64,000 bases of DNA from Eutreptiella sp. 'Long Island Sound 2002' (taxonomy: Eukaryota; Euglenozoa; Euglenophyceae; Eutreptiales; Eutreptiaceae): the NCBI GenBank assembly GCA_964036045.1, contig OZ038392.1, forward strand, positions 33,555,330 to 33,619,329, in the 5' to 3' direction. The notes under the pieces are model-generated. The model did no database searches. It saw nothing but the letters and a program-made list of their open reading frames with translations, and was not told the DNA's origin. Of this stretch, positions 54,541 to 64,000 are shown piece by piece (the first letter of the stretch is position 1; each line of letters begins with the position of its first letter). A program made the position numbers and the translations under genes.

Positions 54541-56160
54541 CAGAATGAGTCATCAGAATGACCGGCAGATGCATTTGGGTTACGACACTGTCTGTTGCTG
54601 TTTGCGTGTCCTTGCTTGCTGCAGACTTGCAGTGTTGCTAGCTATAGCTCAACAAGCTGACCGGCAGGAGAACTTGGGTTAGGACACGCTCTGAGTCTTC
54701 CAACGTCTGTGTCTTCCAACGGGCTCTCTGTGCCTGTCGTTACGTGCTACACACTTCCACTTGCAACACACCTTGCTGCCCGCTTACCTGACCAGTTCTT
54801 CCTTTGCTCTTACGGCTCGGCTCCTTGTGCTTACGCGCCACTTTGTTGTTTGTGCACCACCGTTTGCTGTTTCTGCGGGCTGTTTTCCTGCTTCTACGTG
54901 GGTTGAGCATAGGTCAACAGACGTCACGGCCTGCACAATAAAGGAATACGGCCGTCCACGGCAATTTGTTGTGCTGCACGCAGCAAACAACGCATAACAC
55001 ATAAGGCATAAGGCATTTAATCGATAAACTAACGAAAATAGTTTAAAAAAGACTGCACTTCAATGTTATTTCTTGAACAATCTTGCCTAATTACGTAATC
55101 ACCGGGCGGGAATAATAGGGTGTGGCGGCTGCGACACCGCTTTTGCGGCATTTTGTCACCATGGCTGCAGCTGCAGCAGTAAGGTTGATAATGCATTTGG
55201 GAGTTATAATTCAAGTTTTACATCTAAATTGAGTATCCTAAACTTCAAATCTCTGTTGGCATCAATCCATGTAAAAATGTTCAGCAACGAAAGTGGGGAG
55301 TTAACTGGTCAGCTTACCTTAAGATCTTTTTGATGGCAAGTCAACTCAGATAGTGAGACAAATTTGGGACGACTAGGGGATAGGCGCCAACAAAACTTGA
55401 AGACATATATTTGATGTCTTTTGGGTTTGCTTTGGGCCTTTTTCTACCATCAAATGAGTGTATAACAATGGAAGCTGGCGTCGGCGCGCGTTGAGGGGGG
55501 AATGCCCTAAAGAAATAAACACAACGCCACACAACACGTGCAAGCAACTTGCAAGCATGCATGTAAGCAATCCGGCCTTGGATCTGGTATGGCAATGTCC
55601 ACACCTAAGTACTAAACTGCATGGGTGTCCACTAAACTGCACAAGCATTGGGCGTGCTCTTCACAGTGCGTCGGCACCCACCCTCTCTTAGCACTGCGGG
55701 CTAGGACCCCCGAAGCACTTTCTCCCGGTTTCTAAAAGCGCTCGCACTTTGTAAAGACCATAGCACAGCATCTTGGTAAGAAACCTGACCATGGAGACCT
55801 TACGTCGGATCACTGTAGAATTTAATCAAAATACAGGTCCAGAAACTGGTGGCGCGTTTTCTCATTAACAATATAGGAAACACAGAAATCGAATTTGTAC
55901 GCGTTGAAAAGTACGGAAATAGGATTTACAGAAAAACGTTGCGGTGCAGCTGCGGAGCACGGTAAGCAGCCGTACCACTAGGGTGAAAGTGAGATATCGC
56001 AGTCGCAACCCAAATAGACTTTTAATACATCAAATTGGGTTGAAAGATGGACGATACACTCCCCCCTGTCTTTGTGTCATCTGGAATCTTGATTTTTAGC
56101 CCAAACTTTTTTGGTATATACAATATTGTGTTGAGACCGCAAAGCATGTGGGATGTCAGG
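54541..56160. other. Intergenic DNA, no gene recognised
   Basis: A loosely repeated phrase TGACCGGCAG ... TTGGGTTA(C/G)GACAC (54557 and 54658) and the small duplication GTCTTCCAACG (54697, 54710) are visible. Open frames are short and show no family resemblance. Confidence 0.4.
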
Positions 56161-56225
56161 GTGCCCTAGCGGTCTTAATAGCTGATTGATCTTTTTAGGT
56201 CCTTGGTTCGAACCCGAGTGAGAGA
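56161..56225 (+). other. tRNA-derived SINE-like sequence
   Basis: GTGCCCTAGCGGTCTTA with a B-box GGTTCGAACCC at 56205-56215 in a T-arm CTTGG-TTCGAAC-CCGAG, about 40 nt after the A-box-like CCTAGCGG. The anticodon arm does not fold convincingly. It has the same CCTAG(C/T)GG ... GTCCT.GGTTC layout as the retrotransposon segments at 14676 and 16236. Confidence 0.45.
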
Positions 56226-56400
56226 AAATTTTTCTGGCCAGCCGGTGGGCTCCAAAAGTGGCATTTCGCTGGCGTTTTAAAACAAGACAAATATTGAAAC
56301 AATAGGAATACATTGATCCGAGCACCTCCTTGAGCCTCGATGTTGAGAATATAAAAAGGGTTTCGTGTTGAGGTGATAATTTGAAGGTGCAACACAAAAG

Positions 56401-56470
56401 TACCCATTGGGGTTCGAACCAGGGATGCAAAAAGTAGCAATAGTGTGTGTTACCAATAGAGTACAACGTA
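56401..56470 (-). other. Second tRNA-like sequence, opposite orientation
   Basis: On the minus strand GTACTCTATTGGTAACAC precedes GGTTCGAACCCC by about 40 nt, again A-box/B-box-like. The decamer GGTTCGAACC is itself palindromic, so the orientation rests on the A-box side only. Confidence 0.35.
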
Positions 56471-59400
56471 ATCTGTGTGTCTGTTCGTGCCTATTTGTAT
56501 ATAATACGTACCAATTCCCATAACTCGCCAACGGACAAGGCATCCATAAATCTTAAGATTGCAATGTACCATATTTTAGATTCTAAAGAGATCCATGAAA
56601 AAATTTTTTTTGGGTACAATGTCCGCTCGGGAGTTATGGGCCACATCGGTGCCAAATCAAGGGCAAATCGGAGCTCAGCGGCGGCAGCGGCAGTCCCACT
56701 CGGTAAATCAGACACTGACTGGTAGATTTGGCCATATAACCAGTTTTTAAACCGTTCCGTACCGCCAAAAAATCGTTTCGGGGGACCGGAAAATTGACCG
56801 CGCGCAAGTGCCGCCGTATCTCAATTCCACACCGCCCCTTGATAGATAGGCCCGGCACACAAACCGAAAATGGAAACTTTCGAGAGGGGCCCGTAGGGTA
56901 CCAAAAATGCTGTTACATGCCATTCTAACCTATGCGGAACCATTTTCAAGTGTGGCCCAGGCATTTGTGGCTGATGATCAGTGATCGTAAGAAGCAGAAG
57001 TGATATTTCCTAAGAAATTGGCAACAATTGTACTATGGCATTAGATCGTACCTTAGCTGTTACCTGCCGGGTCGTTTGTTTTGTAGTTCCCGGTTGGAAC
57101 CCCATTGGGGGTAATCTTCGTTCACCAGCGAGTGGGCAAAAAAAGTTGCAATTTTGTTGCATTTGGAGACAGGTGAAATATTAGAACGATTGATGGAAGG
57201 TAAACAGAGCACTCATGCGAGCCTGTACTTATATTTCATGTTGCGCTGATGAAAAAGGTGGTGCCGTGCGATGATACTTTTAAGGCAGCGCCAAAAGGTA
57301 CCTGCTGGGATTCTATGATACCGCATGATACCAGTGCAGGAATCGAAATGGTGTGTTATATCGACAATTTTATTTGCCGAATACCGCAAGCCGTCATTTC
57401 TTCCAAAATTCTGATAATTGGAATATGCTTTTTTGAACCTTAAAAATCGATTCAACAAGTCAAAATTATGCTGACTGTGACGGCAACACTATTTTGCAGC
57501 CAATTTTTGCAAAATCTCCATCCATCGGTGAACGAAAGTCACCAATCGATGCTGGCCTAGGTATTTGAGATCCGGAGGTACCATTATAGCCAGTATTTTC
57601 GGCTGTAATGCCCGATTTCCGACCCTCACAGCCCCGCTTTGCCTAATGCAGTGCGCGCGACACCTCCCGAGACCCCACTTCTTTAACCCGTGCTGGGCCT
57701 ATCTAGCTCTAGCCCTTGAGACCCCCTAGTACCACGAGCCCATTATATGATCTTGAGACTCTCTGACACCATGGGTACATCAATTGATTGATTGACTAAG
57801 CTTCATGTTCTTTGCTTTGATTTGCTTTGCTATTGTGTATTGCGTGGACCTCTTCCGCCGCCGCATTCAGTTCTGATTTTTCTTACTTGAACGACTTTGC
57901 TTGGAACGACGTCATGTACAACGGAATATGTGGGAACCATCCGCTTTCGTCAAGTTGTGCGTCAAAATTGCTTGGATTTTTGCACGTGCTGGGGACTTAT
58001 TGCTCGAGGGTTGGATTGGCTTGCGCCGGCACTCGGTGTCTTGTTGCCTCGTCTATCACTTTGTGCGTGTCTATTTTTTCGCGCCAATGGAGTATTGTTT
58101 CCACTTGAGCTTTGCTTGTGCCTACTTTGCGTGATATTCGCCAACCATCCTAGTGAAATGTTTTCCCGACCAACGTTGCACAACAAGGAGGGAGAAGGCT
58201 CTTCTAACTTGCAACAAGCGGAGTTGTGTTGCTTCGTGCTTTTGCAACCTTGGTGGAAAAGGTGCAAAAAGAAAAAAAGACGCCAAAACCGATCGGAATC
58301 CTTGAGGATAGAAGAGGTTGCAAAGTGCGGGAAGTTGGAGGTTTTCTATTCCCCTAGGTCCGAAGCACACAACTCCGTGCACTTCAGTTTTTTTCGTAGA
58401 AATGTAGAGGAAGATAAAGGATTTGAAGGCTCGTCCACTCGAAGACAGTCTAGTCCGGGCCCCCACCACTCCCACACACTACAAAGATGGGGACGAACAT
58501 ACCATATCCCATCATTAGGCATGAAGCGATCCCTTTTTGTTATGATTGCCCATGTGCCATGTGCCCTGTTGGTGCTTTGCTGCTTTGGTGAAGTGGTAGT
58601 TATCATGTGTGTTTGGTCCTTGAATTTCAAAAGCGAAATTTCGAACTGCGGCACATTTATAATTGCGGTCGTTTGTAGTTTCCCACGCCCCAATATTTTG
58701 CCCGAAACGTTAACCCATCCAAGTTGAAAAGTACCCACCCACCCAAAAGTATTCAATTTGAAACCCAATGTGGAAAGTAGACATCGGTGGAAGAGCTAGA
58801 AGATGTGGAAGATGCGACAAGAACAAGCTCGTCGCCTCGGAAAATGCCCCGTTTTGGTTCCTTGAAAATAGGTGCACGAAAGTTTCCACGCACAAACATT
58901 CATCAAACAAACACACAACTATGCACGACAAAGAAACACACATGACACCGCTTTGACACCTCAAAAAGCTTTGACCTCGTTCGACTTCGCTCAGAAGAAC
59001 GAGAATGACAGCCTTTACACTTACTCTATTTGTAACTGCCCGTGACTATTTAGGTCGAATATGTTTTTCACACAAAGATTCGTTTCATGCACGGGGAGGA
59101 TAAATGCTATGCACCCATGGTAACATTGATTTCAAGGGGTATGTTGATTCAGCGCCGAAACCCATTCAGATGGAATGGAAGCACACGGTGGTGCATATGT
59201 GCACACAAGACTCCAATATGTTCAAACAGGATCGGTACACGTTCAAACACGACGCAAGGCTCGACGGAAGTGCGAAAGAACATTCGAATGAAGTTGTTGG
59301 GGCGTCGATTAGGTCAAACATGTTCTTCGCGTCGGCATGGCATATTGTCAATAGAGCTCACACGCTGCATTGAGTACCGTACCCGCGGAATTGAAGGGTC

Positions 59401-60497
59401 TCCACTTCGTCTTCACTTCCTCCCCTGTTTACCTAGGGGGCAGTGTGTCCGCACACCGATCTGGTGATGGGAAACTTTGCATCCTTCTTAGGTCTCACAG
59501 GCTTGCTCGATTTCCCCACGCAAACACGTTGCATTCGTGCCCCTCGGTACACCGGTTTCGATTTTGCATGCACCGTTGTGGAACGTGCTCACAATCACAT
59601 GGCGTGGCACGGCTTTTAGCATCCTCATTGAATTGAATTGAGCCCTCATTGAAAGATGCCCAAATGGGAAGAAACACATTACTCCCCCGAGTCAAAAGTT
59701 AGAATAGAGCGCGAAGTTAGTGTTAGCACGATGAGATGTCGTTCTAAGGGTGCCATGCATAAAGCTCACACTTTACCCCACTCCTTGAAACTTCCTCTTC
59801 GTAGGTACGACCGGTTCATAGCAACTCAAATTAAAAATTTTGGTTCCTAGGGAGTGGCGTTCCCGCACTAATGATAATTGCCAACAGTGACAAAGTGGTT
59901 TTTGGGAGTGAATTTCAAAGGGAGCTCGGCGATGCTCATTTAAACTTTAACCGTGTTTTTTGCAAAAATGCACATGTTCACACACTTGGAGGCAAATGTT
60001 CAACGGATCGCCCACCTATTTGAACGTGTGGTGATCGTGTGTAAACATGTATCGATCCTGAGATCCCTCGTTCATGAATTGCTCACCAAAGAAAGGACTC
60101 AAATATAATTGGAGCAGGCACAAAGAAGCATCGTATCACAAAGCGATCGTTGGCATGCACATGCGCTTGCGATGTGCTCCTAAAGAAGAATACCAAGAGG
60201 GATATCGGCCCGTCCGGGATAACGGGGGTGTTACGAATAAAGCTAGCCGTGGTTGGATGCTTGTCACCCCCGGCTGGAGCTTTGTCACGGTTGTCGCAGG
60301 TGATCTAGCCCTCCCCTCCCCGTCCCCTTCCCATCTCTCCCATTTTCTTTGATTTCTTGCCTGCTTGTCTGTGCTGAAGGATTGACTAGAGCGTTTGACG
60401 CAAGTCAATCGCCTTGGTGTTGTGTGGCGCATGGTTGGGCGAGATCATGAACCGATAGCGTTTGCCACCCTTGTGTTATAGATTGTTTGTTTTGGAA
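56471..60497. other. Intergenic DNA, no gene recognised
   Basis: The longest open frame (57897-58727, plus) has no ATG near its start, no recognisable domain and ordinary composition, so I do not call it. Other frames are short. Possible upstream region of the CDC27-like gene at its right end. Confidence 0.4.
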
Positions 60498-61281
60498 ATG
60501 GATACTGTTGGCATTGGAGATGACAATTGCATGGACTCCGCCCCGCTACTAAAGCGGATTATCGCCGAATCGCACTCCTTGTTGTTGTTTGATAATGCAG
60601 TGTTTATGAGTGAAAGGCTATTTGCCTTAGAGAGAAGCATAGAGTCTTTGTATTGGGTGGTGCAAAGCTACTTTTGGCAAGGCGAATACGCGCACTTGTT
60701 CCACATGCTCAAATCGCTACACCCCTTCGTCTCTACATTCCCGCAATGCAAGGATTTTGGGTTGTGGTATTGGAAAGTGTTGCATGTTTGGGGTGTTGCT
60801 TGCATCAAGTTGCACAAGTACCAATATGCGGAGCAAGTGTTCACGTCGCAAAGGACATATCAACAAGACCACGGATACGCCCCCTCCGCTGCCGCTCAAG
60901 CGGCTCACCACTATTTTATGGGGCTCGTGTCACGTAGGTTGCGCAATACCAAAGGGGCGCAACGGCATTTCGTTACGAGCTACGGCCACAATCCGTTTCT
61001 TTTCTCCGCCTTTGAAGAGGCTTGCACCGTGGGCCTAGCAACAAGAATGGATACAAGGGAGATATTTAACCCTCAAAGCGGAGGTGCATACATTGAGGAG
61101 CACATGTCTTGCACGGGAACCCAAATGTGCTCGGAGGAAGAGACTGAGAGTGATGATAGCATGGGCATCGAGGCGGTTGACTCCTCTTCAACAATGGGCG
61201 GAAGATGTTTGGGCCTGGTCCACCCAACTGCCAAAAAGTCGTCTCACCCAACACGGAAAGCTCCTCGCACGAAAGGATCAG
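60498..61281 (+). CDS. CDC27: CDC27/APC3-like protein, exon 1 (N-terminal TPRs)
   Basis: ATG at 60498 (MDTVGIGDD). The sequence follows the N-terminal TPR region of the APC/C subunit CDC27/APC3: an initial helix pair, FDNAVFMSERLFALERS (compare the AVFLAERLYAE pattern of animals), YWQG-like YFWQGEYAHLFHML, a middle linker, YFMGLVSRRLRNTKGAQRHF and YGHNPFLFSAFEEACTVG (compare LNPFLWSPFE). An acidic/Ser-rich linker follows. APC3 dimerises through this region and binds activators through later TPRs. The likely donor CAG/GTTTCG at 61282 is phase 1, matching exon 2. Without splicing the frame stops at 61308. Confidence 0.6.
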
Positions 61282-61870
61282 GTTTCGCCCCCCGCCCGGC
61301 CACCGTGTAGCAGAAGAACTCCCCGGCCATTTGTTGTGCACGGTTGGAGGTCGCTTCGGGGACATGCTTGCGAGCGTCGCCCACTGAATTTCGAAGCACT
61401 ATAGCCGCCCGAGTAGTTGGGCAACGAGCCGCACCCACGGGGGGTATGGCGCGTCAAGGTTCACAAATCCCACTTAGGAAGCCGCCGTGCCAACACTATG
61501 TGAAGGGTTTGCCGGCCGCTGGTGCTAAATCGAGGCGCATTCCCGGCCGGCGGTGTCACTGCGCCAATGCCATCGCTCCGGGATCTGAGGCGCATTGTTC
61601 GCACTACGCCGGGGATGTGCCTATAACATGTTTTCGACACCACCCCAGCGATGCGCTTCACTTGTTGAACGGAACAAGTGACGATCAAGTGCAAACACGA
61701 TGCACACCCAAAGTGCGCAACCTCGCACATTTCCATGCGGCGACCAGTGCGTTTCTCCCGATGCAACTTTGTGCTACCAGTTTGCCTGCCGGGGGTCCCA
61801 TTTTCCGGGGAATCAGAACTTTTGACAAGATGGCACTGCCACACAAAGTCACTACGATCTACGCAGTAGA

Positions 61871-62025
61871 CGGGATGCTGAGCGTCCCGGCCACGGCGAC
61901 CCGTGTCGGGATGCGCAGCGTTCCGAACGCCGCGACCTGCGCAGTGTGAGTGTCTCCACCACCGTGTCCTGCGCAGTGGGCGGCACGCTGAGCGTCTCGG
62001 GCGCTGCGCGGGACGCTGAGCGGGC
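61871..62025 (+). repeat. GC-rich degenerate repeat in CDC27-like intron
   Basis: Four variants of GGGATGC.GAGCGT.CCGG (61871, 61908, 61978 and 62006 approximately), with CTGCGCAGTG between two of them. Period is about 30-60 bp. Confidence 0.45.
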
Positions 62026-62174
62026 AATGCCCCTCAGACGACCTCGAAATCCCCGGCACCTCAGTCGAGTCTGAGAAAGTTGCTCGGCCTCATGAATCAG
62101 GGCAGTAAAGTTGATCAGGAATATGGCATCAACATGAACATGCACACCATTCCTTCGCGCCAACGTTCTTGCAG

Positions 62175-62358
62175 TGGGCGCCAGTCATCGCCTCGCGGTA
62201 CAGCCGTACCCAAGTACAGTGCCGCAGCCCAAGCGCCCCAAGGTGCCCTCGACTCCGCGGTCGTCCCCAAATTTCAGCCTCCCGCAAGAAGAAACGGTTA
62301 CAACAGCAGGGATTCAAGCTCTACACCAGCTCTTGGTGACGATGGGTGAAGCGTTCAG
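62175..62358 (+). CDS. CDC27: CDC27/APC3-like protein, exon 2 (linker to second TPR block)
   Basis: Acceptor GTTCTTGCAG before 62175; the frame needs one base from exon 1. It encodes a Pro/Ser/Lys linker and then IQALHQLLVTMGEAFR, which matches the helix that opens the C-terminal TPR block of CDC27 (pattern LL..LGEAYR). The donor CAG/GTATTG is at 62359. The next expected exon (TPR superhelix) is not visible before 64000, so the gene is either continued outside or broken. Confidence 0.5.
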
Positions 62359-64000
62359 GTATTGCCCCAGCGCAACTCAACGAGGATGCGCTGGTGGACG
62401 GATGATGGAAATCGCGTGGTAGGAAGGGGTGCTAGGAGAGAGGACGACCGGGCATACGAAAGTTGAAGGAAAGGTGCGAATGAGGGGAGAATGCACAGGA
62501 CAGACACAAAGGAACTGGTGGAAGGTGGATGTCAGGCAGTGGACCGTTCCACTGGAGGTTGCTTGGGGGATGGTGCAACAGGGCAACAATACATGTTTTG
62601 GTTGTCACATGAAGTGAGCCGGATGCATAGCGGATGAATTAATGAATTCCAGTCCCCAGGCTGTGAGAGGTGGTCCGAGAGGAGTTCTGCAGCAAGAACC
62701 GTGTTATAATCGTTGATCGACATGTCAGGATTGCTGTGTGCAGGAGTTGGTCCAAACTGTATGTGTCTGTGGGGGGGGCGGGAGGTAGCGCTAGCCCAGC
62801 CACTTGACCCTCCTCCGTGACGCTCCTCGGCCCTGCGTAGATTTCAAGATAAACTGTCGGTGATATTGAGATCGGCAGGTGAGAAGTCCATGCAAATCGC
62901 AAGAGCCTGCAAAATCTGCTCTGGCCATGGGCGGGGCCGGGCGCCCCTCGGCCCAGTCAGCCAAGGCGTTCGTGGGACTAGTGCCCCGACCACGGTCAGT
63001 TTTACGAAGCTTGATTTTTTCACAGAAATCGGCTTCGCATATGCACGTCGACTAGCCCCTGCCCTCCCCGTTGTGCACCATTTGTAGTGGTGGTGCTGCT
63101 CTACACAAGTGGCTGGCGATGCTTGGTGCTGGTTAGCACTGGCTAGCTGGTATCAGCTATTGCCAGCTACGTGGTTGCGGCTCGGGAGCTACTGCGCTGC
63201 CACTGGTTGCTACTGCTAGTTGTTGCCGGGGTGTTGGCCAATGCTGGTGGCTATCGTGGATCACTGCTGACCACGGCTAGCCACCGTGGCTGCTGCTGAC
63301 TGCCCGGGCTGGGCACACCGAACCAGCTCGGTAATCCCCCCACCCATTCTGCCCTGACCTTGCCCGGACCCTCACCTGACTCCACCCAAGCCTGAACCCC
63401 AACGTCTGCCTGCGTTGCCAAAGGCTGGTCTGTCTCTACAAATGCCCCCACGGAATCCAAGTGATCCATCAGATACCAAGACACCAGAGCATGACAGGTC
63501 TGCAATGTCCTGCCAGTCTGCTATTTGTTTTGTGAACTGCTTTCTTGTGGCCCTAGAGTCAGCTGTGCCCTCATCATCTCATGTGCCTGGCTCGCCTCTG
63601 CCCAAGCGCGCACCCGCATGCCCACCCTTTGTTTCTTGACAATGGTGCACCAAGTTTTGGGTGAAACCTTCGCATTCCAAAACGGCATTCACTTGCATTC
63701 GCTGATCGAGGGTTGCTGGTCCGGAGAGAGTCTAGAGAGATAGATTGGCAATGTAACTTTTTGCAATGCAAATGATAAATGCGGACGCTCCGCGTTCAAA
63801 TGAGATGGATATCTGCAGGATCATCTGTGCAAAATGTGCAATGCTGCGTGGTTTAAAAAACCGCGAAAATTATTGAAATTCGTCAGATCTGACTATAAAC
63901 GAGTAGAGCTCTGAGAGATTTGAGAATGCGAAAGTGAAGTCGTGCGACCTCAGCTTTTGGTAACGTGGCATTGTGCAGAATGCATTCTCATTGAGGCACC
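62359..64000. other. Right-edge DNA, no further exon recognised
   Basis: No continuation of the TPR domain was found. 63090-63320 is low-complexity GGCTGCTGG/CTAGCTGG-type sequence. The rest is unremarkable. Confidence 0.4.

Noticed and set aside
56161-56225. Functional tRNA gene
   Set aside because: The T-arm is good but no convincing anticodon arm or acceptor stem could be folded by eye.
57897-58727. 276-codon open frame
   Set aside because: No ATG near the start, no domain, and an internal stretch of short-codon-biased sequence; likely chance.
61344-62027. Overlapping ORFs on both strands (201 and 188 codons)
   Set aside because: GC-rich intron of the CDC27-like gene with degenerate repeats; both strands are open, and no family fits.

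Overview
This is a eukaryotic nuclear window from what looks like a repeat-rich unicellular protist or alga. The reasons are long genes with GT-AG introns, chromodomain Ty3/gypsy retrotransposons, a hAT-type miniature element, a decayed pogo/Tigger-like transposase, and a DHH phosphoesterase that resembles the plant/algal type. I cannot place it more precisely from sequence alone.

Left third (1-18297): three LTR retrotransposons are nested in one another. The oldest is a family B element on the minus strand (B4), of which only the 5' LTR and the start of gag remain (16746-18297). A family A element on the plus strand (A1) is inserted in that gag; its pol 3' end (1-2527), 3' noncoding region and 3' LTR are visible. 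An apparently coding-complete family B element (B2, 4515-15688) sits inside the A1 3' noncoding region. A second family A copy (A3, 41741-53108, minus strand) supplies the uninterrupted version of the A1 target. Both families encode Gag with a CCHC knuckle, then protease, an extra DIRS-methyltransferase-like domain, RT, RNase H, integrase and chromodomain. They share a conserved, apparently structured 3' noncoding module.

Middle (18298-41240): host DNA. A frameshifted GST-like pseudogene (20259-20858) lies next to the main find: eight ORF segments between 21122 and 37043 join in phase through GT-AG introns into one predicted 1,109-residue protein. Its order is two RRMs, a DHH-DHHA1 phosphoesterase, a DEAD-box-like domain with degenerate catalytic motifs, and a Gly/Pro/Lys-rich tail. 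Its introns hold minisatellites, long C/G runs, a duplicated ~228-bp repeat, a 413-bp hAT-like element with 8-bp target duplication, and a dead LINE RNase H.

Right third (41242-64000): element A3 lies between two parts of what may be one pogo-like transposase gene (41242-41736 and 53109-54540). Mostly featureless DNA with tRNA-like/SINE sequences near 56.2-56.5 kb follows, then the first two recognisable exons of a CDC27/APC3-like gene (60498-61281 and 62175-62358) whose remainder is not visible.
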